A stretch of 64,000 nt of DNA from Adineta steineri (lineage: Eukaryota; Rotifera; Eurotatoria; Adinetida; Adinetidae): NCBI GenBank assembly GCA_905250115.1, contig CAJNOI010000034.1, positions 387,390 through 451,389 of the forward strand, given 5' to 3'. A program made the position numbers and the translations under genes. The notes under the pieces were generated by a model that saw only the letters and a list, made by a program, of their open reading frames with translations, made no database searches and had not been told where the DNA came from. Of this stretch, positions 1 to 13,741 are shown one piece after another. Position 1 is the first letter of the stretch. Every line of letters starts with the position of its first letter.

Positions 1-1527
1 CGAATAACTTTATTTGGTGAATCGGCTGGTGCTGTATCTGTTGGTTTTCATTTATTATCACCACGTAGTCGATCTTTATTTTCAAATGCTATTTTACAAA
101 GTGGAGGACCAACATGTAATTGGGCATTTATAACTGCCGACGAAGGACGTAGACGTTCACAAAAATATTTAAATGAATTTTATTCACTTGTTACAAAACG
201 TTTATCCGATGAACAATTTCGTCATGAACGTGACAAAATTCCTGAAGTTTGTAAACGTGGACAAAATGTTGAAAATCTTGATGTTATGTTTGAATGTGCA
301 TTAAACTATCCAATTATGGATGAAGATCATTATGCTTATATAACAAATGCTGAGTATACTATTACAGATGGTGGTCCAATGTTTTTCCTTCTTATGCCCG
401 TTATTGATGGAACATTTCTACCACAAAATCCAGTTACAATGCTTAAAACAGGCAACTTTAAAGTATGATTTTGTTTTTTTAAATTTTTCATTAATTATTT
501 ATATGTATGTATATATATTCATAGAAATGTCCCCTCCTGTTAGGTGCAAATCGTGATGAAGGTTCTTATTTTATGGTTTACGCTCAAGGTAATGATAAAA
601 CTCCAGGTAATGCTATGCCTGATGTAAATTATGCAACATTTATAAAACATCTCGAACTTTATTATAATTATATACCTTCATATCCATATAAAACTCCACG
701 TATAGTATATCAATCATTAGTACAAAGATATACTGATTGGTCAGATTGGTCGAATAATGTTCGTAATGCTGTTGTATTAAGTTATGCAATTGGTGATGCA
801 CATTTTACATGTCCAACTGTCAGTGTTGCTAATGCTTATGCAATGCAAAATATGCCAATTTATTTTTATCATTTTGTTGCAAGACCATCAACTAGTGATT
901 GGCATGCATGGACAGGTGTTATGCATGGGTAAAAAAAAAAATTTTAATTACAAAAAATTTTTTTATTCAATTTTCTTTTTTTTTCTTAATTAGAGATGAA
1001 ATTATGTTTGTATTCGGAGAACCACTTAATGCAACTGATAGTAAATTATATAAATATGAAGAAATTCAATTAGCTAGAAGAATGATGGGTTATTGGTCGA
1101 ATTTTTCTAAATATGGGTAAGTTAATAAAATTTATTTTGAGAATTAACTATAATTAAAAAAAATAGAAATCCAAATGGTGAAGTAAATACCGTTATTAAT
1201 GATTGGCCACTTTATACGTATCCACAACGTGCACATATTGTACTTGATACTATGAATAAATCAACTGACATTGCTCATCGTGCCGATTATTGTGCATTTT
1301 GGGAACAATATGTTCCTGTTTTATTAGAAGAATTTGGTAAAATTTTTTCTTTTTTTTTACTATTTTATTTCAATATTTTTTTTTGTGTTCATTTAGAACG
1401 ATGTGTTATTCACGGTCCTTCTTCCTCAGTAACACATGAGAAATCTTCCGCTACATTAAGAAAATACTCTTATTTTCATATTTTCTGGTTTTGCATTCTT
1501 ATTAGTATTATTATTCCATTAAAATAA
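1..1527 (+). CDS. Acetylcholinesterase/carboxylesterase-like protein, 3' part
   Basis: Alpha/beta-hydrolase of the cholinesterase family, entering from the left edge so the N-terminal third is missing. Exons read as 1-462, 525-928, 994-1116, 1167-1336 and 1397-1527, with matching phases. The catalytic serine lies in GESAG (about 20-34), the acidic residue in ANRDEGSYF (exon 2) and the histidine in HGDEI, which spans the exon 2/3 junction. The triad is therefore complete. The context around the histidine (W..W.GVMHGDEI.FVFG) resembles cholinesterases more than digestive esterases. The last exon ends in a hydrophobic tail (HIFWFCILISIIIPLK), which suggests a GPI-anchor signal or C-terminal membrane segment, so the enzyme probably acts at the cell surface. 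Whether the substrate is acetylcholine cannot be settled without the gorge residues upstream. Confidence 0.85.
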
Positions 1528-3932
1528 CTTATTTAAAATTCATAAATTAAAACAGAACAACAAAACATGTTCACATATCATTGGTGTCTCTGTTGCCTTT
1601 ACTTCCCTCTTTTGCTATTTAATAAATCGAGTTTTTATTGCCTATTGTGTCAATGTCATTCTATCACTGAAGTATTTTCAATTAACGAGATGTAGTGATT
1701 TCTATAAGAAAAAAGATTGTATAAAGAACAATTAAAGCCAAAAGCACAATAAAGCATAAAACTGAATTATATATACTTGACTAACTTTTTATATTAACAA
1801 TGAATGCTTTAGTATTATTCATATAGTTCTAATTTTTGTAACAATACATGATAAATAAATCAAATTTAAAATGTTCAATGAAATCAAAAGATTTATCCAA
1901 TTAATGAACATAAATACATAATTAAATAATAAAGAGGTACTTCTAGATGAATTAGAGAATTTCTGTAATAAAAAGATATATGAGACATTCACGGTTAAAA
2001 ATAATTGAATATACGTTTAAGTATGCTCTTTGTAGTGACATATATCTCATGTTGCTTGTCTGATCGTGCACTGTTGTCTTCTTTTTCTATTAATTTATTA
2101 TACGATATCTTTCTGATTTATTCTCAAGAGAATGAAGATGAGACGAAATCGGTTCTCTGCTCACAAACCTGTGAGATTGTCGGCTCGTTGTTTCATGTTA
2201 CTAATCAATGAAGGAGTGTACAATAACGTGTCGTTTATAGTATAAGAGTATCAGATGATCTCATACCAGAAATAGCTATTCAAATTGTAACATCGATTTT
2301 CACATTAAAAATAATTATAAAATTATCACATTTAATACACGCAGTTTGTAGAGGCAATGATAGAAAAAAAGTAATCAATATTTCAATAAGTTTCGATTCT
2401 TGTTTGTGTACAATTTGTAGGAAACTGAGCAAGAAATCTAATGATGAAAAAACTAATGAAATGAGCAGAAGGAAATCGAAAAATAATCAAATATCTAATT
2501 TCTTCTGCTGCTATAACTTCGAACTGTTGGAATAGACAACATTTTGATACTGCATCGTTACACGATACTTTGCATGTTCAGAGACATTCTTAATCAACGA
2601 AAAATATCGAAACAAAAACTTCCATATTTGCGACAAAAATTAAATGATTTCAATATAATCTTATATTGATTTGTCCAAATTGAGATTTTTATTGTTTGAG
2701 CTCAACGGCTTAGTACAAACTTACACGCGCGCGCATATATCGAACAAACAAAAAGAAAACAAACGAAGAAAAAAAAAGAATCTATATGAAGAGAACAAAA
2801 TACAAACATAATTATGATCAGAAAAAAAACAAAAACAATGTTCTTTTGTACAAAGATTAGAATATAAACAACTCGTTTAGGAAGTTCTATGTCATCATCA
2901 TCATTATAATCATCATCATCATCGTCATCATCATTAATTAATTATTTGATTCAGTACTGAGATTCATCGTTTAAATAAGAGAGACAGCTGGTCTATTATT
3001 ACAAACAAACAAAAAAAGAAAGGAAAACAATAGGCACTGTACGATATACATTTAAAGTGAATTAGAAAAAAAACAAAACACAAATTTTATAGTTATGTAT
3101 ACAATGAAACAAGAAAAAGAAACAGAAGGACTAGCACATAATCTTTTTTTTTGATTTTTTAAACAAGACTAAAAAGATACATTCGAACGAGAATAAAGAT
3201 CAGAAATACTTTGCAATATATATGCGTACATTCTATACACACGTCGTATTTTTTATTAAATACATAACCGAAATATAAATAACGAGACAAAATATCTCAA
3301 CTGTACACAAAAAGAAACACACACATATAAATTGTCATCGTTGCTCAGAAGTACAAAAAAACAAACGAAAACACAAAGAATTTGAATACATGTCAAACAA
3401 AAATACTTCCGTAATTAATTAATTAATTAATACCGATAGATAAACAAATTACATTTCGAAAAAAAAAATGCAAATAATAATACACATACTTTTGTTATTT
3501 AATATTTATAGTTCATTGTGGCTATCGACAAAGATTATTAATACATTATATATATATATCAAAGAAAACAGAAGAAAAAAAAGAAAATTCGAACAGAAGT
3601 CACTGGAACAGACATACACTCTGAAATATCTGCGCATATCGATTGTCAAGATGACGTTAATTTCTTTTTGTTTGAAAAATAATCGAAACAAAATGAAAGG
3701 AAAAAAAAAGATGCTATCTGTTGAATGAATGATGATTCCGAGAAGCTAAAAGAGAAAAAGAAATATATTAGAAAACTTATGAAAAAAAATAATTTTTAAA
3801 ATATATGAATGCATGATAGAAGGGAACAATCAGATTAAAAACAAAGATCTCATTAGAAAAGGTGAGTACCTATTCAAGCTTATATTTCTTGTATGATATT
3901 TACAACTCACTAATATCTATCTAAATAGTTTA
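1528..3932. other. Intergenic region between convergent genes
   Basis: The cholinesterase gene (+) and the large zipper protein gene (-) end towards each other here. An AATAAA lies at 1621. An imperfect ATC/CAT trinucleotide run lies at about 2892-2936, with A-rich stretches elsewhere. Short open frames (such as 2005-2211) have no recognisable motif. No gene is seen. Confidence 0.6.
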
Positions 3933-6900
3933 TTAAAACTTACACATATAATTAGAGCTATTATACTGTTGTTGTCGTTGTAAATGTGGATGATAAGAAA
4001 ATGGTTGTTGATGTGTTGGATAACCAGGCGTTGGATAATGATATTTCATTGAATTAGGATGAAAATGATTGGATGGTGGTGCTGGATGTGGATTCATAAA
4101 TGGATTTGGAAACGGAAAATTAAAAAATGGTGCAGTTCTAGCATCAAAATGATGATAAGGTTGTGCATATGGATCAATATGCATTGGTGACGGTTGTTGT
4201 TGTTGTTGTTGCTGCTGCTGCTGCTGATGTTGCTGCTGGTGGTGATGCTGCTGTTGTTGTTGCTGTGATGGTGGTGGCGGTGGTGGTGGTGGTGGTGGAA
4301 AATGTTCTGATTTTCTTGATGATGAATAATGTTCTTTGTGATTATTTACAGAACTTTGCTTCGATTTTTTAACTTTCTTTGGACTTCGTTGATAATCATT
4401 CGAAATTTTTTGATGTTGAATATTTGCTTCAATCTCTGGTGGTGGTGTTATAAATGTATTATTATTCAATGGTTCATCATCATAGTTTAATAAATGTGAT
4501 ATTTTTTTACGTGAATTTTCTGGTGATTTTATTGAATTATGTTTCATTTCATGTATTGGTGGTGTATCTTGTTTATTAGGACGAGTTGTTAAGTCTTCAT
4601 TCTCTCCAGGTGTTGGCGGAATTCGAGTATCTGGCGATGATTGTTGACGATATAATTGGGCTAATGATTGTTCAAAACGTGTTAAACCAGCATATTCAGT
4701 TTTTAAGGAAAGCTTTGCTTCACGATCTAAATCATCTTCTATTGAAGATTTTTTACGCTTAGGTTTTTTAATTGGTTTACGAATTTTTAATTTCGGTACT
4801 GATAGTTCTTCTTTTGGAGGAGAAGGAGGAGGAGGAAGTGGTGATGACGGCCGTGGTGGTGATGGTAGTTTTGTTCGAATTTTTATCTTCAATGGTGGCC
4901 GAATGTTTTCACAAACAGGAACAGGTGACGGAGATGTTTTTCGTTTCTTTTTATGCTTTGGATAAATTGAATTAAGTTTCAATTTAACTGATGGTATTGG
5001 CGAATACTGTTCTTTTGGTTTTTTCTTCAGATTTTCTTGATAAATTTGCTGATAATGAAGGAAATTTTTTTCTAAAATTTCTTTGGGTGGTTCTTCTATT
5101 TGATCAATTAAATGATCGAGATTATTAACATTTAAATTCGTAGAAGAAGGCGATGACAATGATTGACCTTGATTCTCAATAATTTCATATGGATTATCGA
5201 CAGTATCATTTAATAATTCTTCAATATCATTAGTATTTAAAGCATTCGATTTTTCAACAGATGAAGTTATTAAACAACCAGAATCAAGAACGAGTTCATT
5301 ATCTGAGATTTTCATTGGAGATGTAAGATTTGTTGGAGATGAAGGATGTATTAGAGATGGCGAATTCATTAACGGTAAAGAATTAATCGAAGATGGAGGA
5401 TGCATTGGAGATGCCATATTTGTTAAACGTAAAGAATTCATTGGAGATGAAGCATTCATTGGAGATGGAGGATTCATTAGAGGTGGAGGATTTGCTGGAG
5501 ATGGAGAATTCATTGGAGATAAGATCGGTTCGAATATAATACATGCTTTTCGAGAATTTTGATCAAATGAAGATGAAAATTCCATTGATGTTGTTGTCGT
5601 TGATGCTACCGGTTGTGATGGTGGTGGTGGTGGTGGTGGTAGCGGTAGCGATGATGATAACGGTGATGGTGGTGGTAGTAATGATGACGGTACCGGTGAT
5701 GGTGGTGGTGGTGGTAGTGATGATGGTAATGGTAGTGGAGGTGGTAGTGATGGTGCCTGTGGTGGTGGTGGTGGTGGTGGTGGTAGAGCTGGAGCTGGAG
5801 CTGGAGCTGGAGGAGGAAGAAGAAAGGCATCATAATCAATAGATGGTGTTGTTTCTTTAACAGGAGATGATAAATGTATTTGATTGATTTGTATGATTGA
5901 TGCAAGATCAGTTATTGCTGAATCTTCATCCGATTTTGGTGATTCTGCTGATGAATTCATTTCACTTTCAAATTTTTCTTCATGAATAAGAGTTGATTGA
6001 GGTTCTTCTTTATGTTCGCATTGCTCTAATTGTTTTTGTAACATTTCTTGTTCTTGTTCAATTGGATAAAAATATCGTAAATCAACAAATGTTGATGCTG
6101 TTTCTTCTACATCTTGTATTTCAGTTTTTATTATTTCATTCGTTGCTTCAATTAAAGCAAAAGAAAAATCAGTTGAAATAACGGTCGTATCATTTGCAGC
6201 AGCAGCAGCTTGAACATGGCTTAAGACATCTTGATCGGTTACAGTGACTAAATCGTCAAGAATATCTTGATATTTTACTGATTCATAAGTTGCTACTTGA
6301 CTTGGTTCAATATGGCGAGCACTAGAAAATATTTAAATAAATATTAAGAAAAATTAGAATTTTATTTCTTAATTTCAGGATGAAAAAACGATGCTGTCTT
6401 GAACTTTTTAAAAAGTGTAAAATTAAAACTGTTTTAATAAATTAAATATCAGAAATTATTACACTAAAAGAAAAGTACATTTTTCCTTTTATAAACTTCA
6501 AATTGATTGGATAACTTAGCAGACTTTATAAGACTCAAATTAATCTCATCAATGATTACTAAAAATTCTCGATATAAATCTAGTGAATTCTTATATAGAT
6601 ATATAGAATAATAGTTGTATTTTTTTAAAACTTACGTTAATTGAACACCTTCTTCAGGTAAACATGCTGATGTATTCTTATGAGTAAATATATTATTATT
6701 ATTATATGATGATTGTTGTTGTAAACCCAATGGAACAACAGTTGTAAAAACATTATTATTAATTAATGATGATCCTGGATAAATAGGAGGTGGTGGTGGT
6801 TGTGGTAATGGTAATGGTGAACTTGATTGTTCAATTGGATTATTTAAATGATGATTATTTGTTAATAGACTAGCAAAAATATTTTGTTCAGAATTAACAT

Positions 6901-9824
6901 TTAATTTAATTCCTGCATCATCTAAATCGAATTGTTTTAAAAATGTATTTTCATCAAAATTCATTTCAACAAAACGCATATCTTCTTCATTCATAAACGA
7001 TGTTATTTGTTCATTATCAACATTATAATCATGTATTGTTTGATTTGTTTCAGTATCAAGTCCATCATTAAATTCATCAAATGTTGGCATTGATTGATAA
7101 GATGACTCTGTACGTTGAATTGTTGTATTAACAATTTGTCTAACATCAATATTATCTAATGTTCGAATTAGATTTATATTTGATGATGAATCATTTGAAA
7201 GAATATTTGTTGTTGGAGGTGGTGGTAATGCTGATTGTGATAGAAAATTTGATGCTAATAATTCTTGATCAAAATTTTGCATTAAACCGGATATAGATTC
7301 AGCAAACGAATTTGTTGGTGAAGGATTTATTATACTATCACTATGACAATGTGTAACTGTTTTTGAATTACGTTTTTTATTTGATGCTGTGGTTGTTGTC
7401 GAACGTTTATTTGTTGTTACAACACGTTGAACATTTAATGGAGCTGGTGCTAATGGTCGACCGGGATTTGGAGCAATAGGAATTAATGATTGATTAGTTG
7501 GTGGAAGAGTTACAGATGATGACGATAATAATGATGATGTTGTTGTTGTTGCTGGTATTGGAGGTTTCTTACGATTACGTATCGGTTTTTTTGTTGAACT
7601 TAAAAGATTATTTGTTAGTGGAACAGATAAATCAACTGATTTTGATTGCATTAATTGAGGCGATAGATCTACATGATGATGTTCATCGAAAGATGTTGAT
7701 GGTGATAGTAATGATACAGTTGATGATGTATTCGTATTATTAATTAATGATGATGGTGTAAGAACATTGTTAGTCAGTAATTTAGTTTCATTGAGAACAA
7801 CAGGAGCATAGTTCTTTAAAAAAAAATAAGAAAAATTTTTAAAATTAAAATATCAATTGAAGAATAAACTTTAACGTTTCTAATAGTTTTTAGTTGAGAT
7901 ATATGTAAGACAAGTACTGAAACAGAAAAGCAATAACCGATAATCTGTAATATCTATTAACTGTACAAGACAGAAACAGACTATTTCTTTTTCTTCGATA
8001 ACATATGCGAAAAAGTAATTATTCGAATAACAATAATCATCTTCATAAAACATCCGAACAAAAACGCAAACATACAACAGATACAAAAAGAATCTTAGTA
8101 TTGTCTATATCAATTTTCATGTGCTTAATTTTATCATCATTATAGCAATATTTATCTTATATTCATTCATACATAATTCTGACATTCTTAGTTAGAGTAT
8201 AAATCATATCCAGTTTAAAAAATTTATCGGACAAGTCAAACTTTTTGAAGTAAAAAACATATCTTGTCACATGTTTTTTTATAATTGTTTTCTCAAAATA
8301 AACTATGATTAGATTTAATATTCAATAATTAACAATAGATCTCAATCAATAAATAAATTCTGACAAAAACAAGGTACTATTAATAACTAAAGATATGCAT
8401 TATAATAGAAAATAATTTTTATTTATTTCATATATAATTGAACAAATTATATTCTAATTTCTTGCAAGCTATACTTATTAGTACATTTTGATTAGTACAT
8501 ACAAAAAACATGTTTTGTTTTTAGCAAAACAACATATGAATGAATCATTAGAAATTGGATAAAATCTTTGACTCTTAGTACAACATGATAAAACAAACTT
8601 TTGCTCTATCGTGTTAGTATGATAAAATAATAATTCTCAATATTAAAATTATCTTTTTCAATCAATATGTATGTATGGTAAGTTCTTCAAAGATCTATTA
8701 CTATTCTATACATTATTTACAAATATAAGAAAAACAGTTTTAAAATGAACTCAACGATCTTGCAAACATGAAATCATGTTATGAAATGTAACCTTAAGAT
8801 ATGATCTGTGTAGTATACGCTTTTACTCAAGGTAAAAACATCAAATTTTAATTGCAATCAATACTGTTTTTCAAACCTTCGACTAATGTCAATTACAATT
8901 ACCTGTATAGAATTAGTCCTGGACGATGGTTTAGGTCGAATAGGTCTTGGTTGTTTATGATTTAAATCATTATCAAGTAAGTTAGTTGTTTCACTATTTG
9001 TTGATGTTGATGATGATGATAATTGTCTGGATATATTTTCATTAATTTTTGGTAAAACAGATGTTATTTCTTGATGTTGTGGAATAATAGATGGTTTTGG
9101 TCGAATTGATATTTGTTGATGTTGTTCAGATTCATTATTAACATTTATATTTGATGTTGTCGTTGTCGTTGTTGTTGTTGTTGATGATGATGAAGATGTT
9201 TGAGACAAATATACGAGATTATTTTGTGAAGCAAAAAATGAATGTAAAGAATCTAAACTAACATTATTAAAATTGACTAAATTTATTGGTTGTATTAAAT
9301 TGGTATTATTTTGTACAAGTGTATTCGAATTATTTTGTACAAATGGTTGACTTGTTGTTTGAATAACTGTATTAAAATTAGGTGTAATATTTGATTGATT
9401 ACCATGAATAATTTGACCGGAATAATTTTGTTGATTTATTGGACCATGATTATTGACATGTTGATGAGTTATTTGATTTGTTGTATTGATAGAATTTGTT
9501 GTTAAATTTATATCAGAATTATCGAATGTTATATTTGATAATTCATTTGATTTTTCATCGACTTGATCAAATAAAAGTCCTTCTAAAATAAAAATAAAAA
9601 AAAAAAATATTGAAATATGTTTGTTTTTTTCTTTTGTTGATTTCAATGAGGAAAAATATTTACGAGAACGTAGTAATTGTAATAATTTAGCATTTTCTTC
9701 TCGAAGATTGCGAACTGTATCTTCAAGATTGTTTGCATTATCTAAATTTATAAATAAATATATTAAATTTTTTCTTTTCTATTTAGTTTTCTTTTTATGC
9801 ACCTTTTTGTTCGGGTTCAACCAT
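3933..9824 (-). CDS. Large low-complexity protein with N-terminal leucine zipper; probable nuclear regulator
   Basis: Not recognised as a named family. Five exons with agreeing phases: 9824-9803, 9741-9664, 9582-8903, 7813-6636 and 6322-3933 (stop TAA). The start ATG at 9824 gives MVEPEQK and then a heptad stretch, NLEDTVRNLREENAKLLQLL, typical of a leucine zipper; no basic region precedes it in the coding sequence. Then come Asn/Thr/Ser-rich regions, an acidic segment with a short polyAla run (6200-6300), a Pro/Ser region with MNxPSP repeats, several Lys/Arg patches of KLKIRKPIKKPKRKK type, polyPro, polyGln/His and a Pro/Phe/His-rich tail. Basic patches plus Q/P-rich regions suggest a transcription or chromatin cofactor, which is inference only. 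Intron 3 is unusually long (about 1.1 kb). A strong donor-like GTAAGT overlaps the last codons, so an alternative 3' end is possible. Confidence 0.7.
4194..4284. repeat. CAG/CTG-type trinucleotide repeat (coding, polyGln/His)
   Basis: TTG/CTG units on the plus strand encode an interrupted run of glutamines and histidines in the minus-strand protein, followed by a GGT run encoding polyproline at about 4268-4300. Both are likely length-variable. Confidence 0.85.
5311..5520. repeat. Degenerate coding minisatellite (MNxPSP units)
   Basis: Repeated plus-strand units like ATTGGAGATGGAGGATTC, about 18-24 nt long, encode around ten degenerate copies of M/I-N/H-(S/P/A)-(P/S)-(S/P)-P/L in the minus-strand protein. 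Hydrophobic and asparagine positions are kept while the spacer serines and prolines vary. Confidence 0.75.
5606..5815. repeat. GGT/GAT-rich repeat (coding, polyPro/Ser)
   Basis: Long runs of GGT with interspersed AGT, GAT and GCT, ending in a short GGAGCT array at 5788-5808. On the minus strand this encodes proline runs broken by serine and leucine and a short Ala-Pro array. All three frames stay open, which explains several overlapping frames that are not genes. Confidence 0.8.
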
Positions 9825-10887
9825 TATTTCATAGAATAACAATGATAAACAGATATATGAATAGTACACTGTTCCATGACATATATTTAAATAATATAAA
9901 AAATAGATCTGAAATAAGGATGTAGGATAAATGTGGCTTTTTATTCACGTTTTTTTTTTAAGAACGAAACAGGAAAGAGCATGACGACAAAAAATGTCAT
10001 CCGACATTATGGAATGACTAATGCCTCTCAAAACGTTTCGTCCTTTCTATGATTAAACAGGTCATAGGTAAAAAAATATATCAAATGGTTTGTAGATTGA
10101 TTAATCAGATTAAATTTAGAAAATAAGAAAAACATTCGAAAAATTATTTCGAGATTAAATTAATTTATTATATGATACACTAAAAGTTCATATTTTACTC
10201 TATAGATGTCGTCACTTTGAAGGTCAAGGAATTTAAGTTTATATATATAAATATAAATGATAAGAAATTGTTTTTTTTTGTTGGGTATTCAAAGACAAAC
10301 AAATCTCTTGATTATTCGATAAATATCTATATCCTTGGATAAAATATATTAAAATATCTTTTTTTCTTTTTATTTCTCTAATGAATAGAATTATTTATTA
10401 ATGTTATTATTCAATAAAAAGTGTTAGAACAACGACGAGTCGGTGCATTGTTTACAAATGAGATCAAACAATAGTCTCCGAATATTGATAATTCACAAAT
10501 ATTGATACACACTTTATGTCAACACTTGAATAATTATTTTCTAGACTTCTTTATAAAGAAAAAAAGCAAGTATAGTTGATTTGTTCGTTTTTCTTTACTT
10601 CAATAGAGTTAATGGATGTATAAATAAATAAAATGAGAATCCTCATCGAATCGTTTAAAGAAAAAAAAAGAAAACTTGATAGTTTTCTGTTTTAACCATC
10701 ATTATTTTACGGTTATGTGTTCATCATTCAAAAGAAATAGCAATAGAGAAATTTATTTATTCATTCTAATCAAACAACAACAGATGCGTCGTTTGATGAA
10801 ACTGTCTAGATGGTTTTTTTTCTTTTCTCATTTTTTTTTATGACTACATCGTACCGTTTGAAGAGAGAAAAAGCCTTGTTTTTTTGT

Positions 10888-10919
10888 CATTCATTCATTC
10901 ATTCATTCATTCATTCATT
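10888..10919. repeat. CATT tetranucleotide microsatellite
   Basis: Eight uninterrupted CATT units. Confidence 0.95.
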
Positions 10920-11299
10920 TGCTCGACCTTAGTCGAAACAACATGTAGAGAACCAGCAAGACGAGAGAGAGGAGAACAACACCATAATGTTAGATTGAAA
11001 AATGGTTATTTATAGCAAGTAAAGGAAATTTTTCTCATTTGTGTTTGGCCCAAGTGTAAGTTGTTCATTTTAACTTCATCGATGATATAATACATGTTTC
11101 ATATAGATCGATTAATATTCTTCTATACCATGCTCTTTACTTTTAAGATGTTTGATGTTGTAGTACTTTAGTCAAATTTCCAGCTGCGCATACGCGTGTA
11201 AAAATGTATAATGATTATGTAATAATCATATACCGAGAACGGGAGAGAGAGAGGTAGAGAGGGAGAGGGTAGAGAAAAAGAAGAAGAGAACAAAATAAG

Positions 11300-11325
11300 T
11301 ATATATATATATATATATATATATT
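11300..11325. repeat. TA dinucleotide microsatellite
   Basis: Thirteen TA units, flanked on the left by a G/A-rich tract. Confidence 0.9.
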
Positions 11326-12282
11326 CCGCCTTTTTTGATATATTGCTCTTCATTTATTTGCGCATATTGCATCAGCAGTTGTATAGAAAATTGGTTATAG
11401 AAGGAAGAAGGGAATGTCACCCATCCGTCGTTAGTATTAGTCGAGGACGGACATTACTTGATTGACCTCAAATGTCGGATGGAAACGAAAAAGAGAACGG
11501 GAATAGTAGTTAAGAAAAGAAAAAACCAGAAGTTCATTGAAAGATAACAGAAACGTATGTAGTACGATAAAAAACCTCGACTGTCTACTATATTTTAGTT
11601 TCTTTGGTCTATGTCATTGTGTAAAATGTCTATTATATTATAGACACACTTTTTTTTCTCTTCGGTTGCCGTAGGCTTTTTGTCACTTTCTCTTTTGCCC
11701 ATTTTCCACTAGAGTACATTATTGTTTTATAACGGTACTACTATTCTTTTCTTTTCTATCGTTTCATGTTACATACTGTATCTTAGTAGCATCTATCTTC
11801 TTGAAAGTATCATTATTTGTTTATTAAAAAAATAGTATGGAGTCATATCATCGTTTTCTTTTGGGTTCCTATGCATAAACATGATCTTGATAATGATGTT
11901 GTTATTCGATGACTATTTACGAGCCTTGGTTTTCGTATTGCAAGCATTAGATGAGTACTAAAGTGATTTATAAGTGTGCAACGTATTTAAGTGTATATGT
12001 CTATGTCTTCTATTTCGTTTCTTTATACTAGTGGTTTCTTTTTTTTTCTTTTTCGTTCTCACTCATTTTTGATTTCTTCTTTTTCTCACCTTGTGTATAT
12101 TGATCAATGAGCCTTCTTCAATACATAAAAACCTCGAGTAAGTATTTACGTTTTTCGATATGTTTCTGTTTTGATTAATACATGTTATTCTATTGATGCT
12201 AATCAAATTAACTCGTTTATTTTATTCAGATGAATAAATGTGATTATTTTTCTTGGTAAAGTCATAGTAAGTATTTGAACAA

Positions 12283-13705
12283 ATGGTAGCTAGCGATTGT
12301 TATGCCACATTAGGCATTAAAGCAACAGCAACAGATGATGAAATAAGAAAAGCTTATCGGAAAAAAGCTCTTCAATATCATCCAGATAAAAATTCATCAT
12401 CAACAGCTGAAGAAATTTTTAAAGAAATAAATAAAGCATATGAGACATTAGGTGATGCAGATAAACGTCGAGCATATGATTTACAACAACAAACAACAAA
12501 TATAAAATTTACATCATCGTCATCATCATCACAACATCGCAGATATGAACCATCATTTCATACATCCAGTCAATCACATTTTACATCAACAAATAATAAT
12601 AATTCATCTCGATTTCGTTGTCATGATCCATTTTTTAATTTACATCAACGTCATGCTTATTTTACTAGTAAAATGCATTCACCAAATTTTTCATTTTTTG
12701 ATACAAACTTTGGTTCATCAGATGATGATGAAACAGATTCAGATCATTTCGATCCAATTCTATCAACATTTCATTCTAGTCAAAGACATTTTCGTAGAAA
12801 AACTCGATCCAAATGGCATCATAATAGACCATTTGAAAGTGATCCATTTTCAATGTTTGAAATGTTAACACGATCAATATTTGATCAATTCTTAAAAGAT
12901 GATTTCTTCTGGCATCGTTCATCAGCTCGTTTACATAATGCATCACAACAACCACAACAACGGACAACAACAACAACAACAACAACAACACCATCAACAA
13001 ATCGTACAAGAATACCAGTTAATCATGTTACACCAACGTCAAAACATAGATATGAAATGAAACGAACATCAATGTCATCATCACATTTTAATTCTAAGGA
13101 TAGTGATGATGAAGATATTGACGAACATTTTATATATCAAGAAGCAAAACCAACAACAACAACAACGAATGATCATCATTTTCGTCGACATGCATATGAT
13201 AATAAAACTACTCCTACTACTACTACTACTAATAAACAAAAATTCGAAGCATGTCAATATTGTTTTCATCAAATAACACCAATAGAAAATCTTTTAAAAC
13301 ATGAAGCTATATGTCGTCATCGTCCCGATCAAGAAAAAGTTTATACAACAAAATGTTCTTATTGTCAGGAAAATATTCGTTTAAATGAATATCTTGATCA
13401 TGAAGAAATTTGTAAACAAAATCGACTAAATCGACAACCAACTGAAAACAAACGTTATTATAATCCATTATCCAAATGTCTCTACGATGAAAATCAACCT
13501 TCATCAAAATCATCCTTCGGTAATAATGTAAAACGATCTAATACTGCTACGTAGTTGCATGCAACCTTTGTTTTTCTTTTTTACATTTACTTTATTATTT
13601 TTTTGCTACACATCACTTGCTTATTTTGATAGTAATTAAATAGATATAGACATGGTTTAGGGTTGTTTATAATTTATATAAATATATATATATATATATT
13701 TATAT

Positions 13706-13741
<36 letters not shown>

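Larger units (their letters stand above)
9825..12282. other. Divergent intergenic/promoter region
   Basis: About 2.5 kb between the divergent zipper-protein (-) and J-domain (+) genes, so it should hold both promoters. Visible items: a CATT tetranucleotide array, an AT dinucleotide run, a G/A-rich stretch (11240-11290) and pyrimidine-rich tracts. No convincing TATA box position or coding frame is seen. Confidence 0.5.

Noticed and set aside
2005..2211. Short plus-strand frame after the cholinesterase gene
   Set aside because: No domain, no splice support, and composition is like the surrounding spacer.
4163..5842. Several plus-strand frames rich in Val/Met and a minus-strand His-rich frame opposite the proline-rich exon
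   Set aside because: They arise because GGT/GAT repeats keep all frames open. The 703-codon minus-strand frame is continuous and fits the exon structure.
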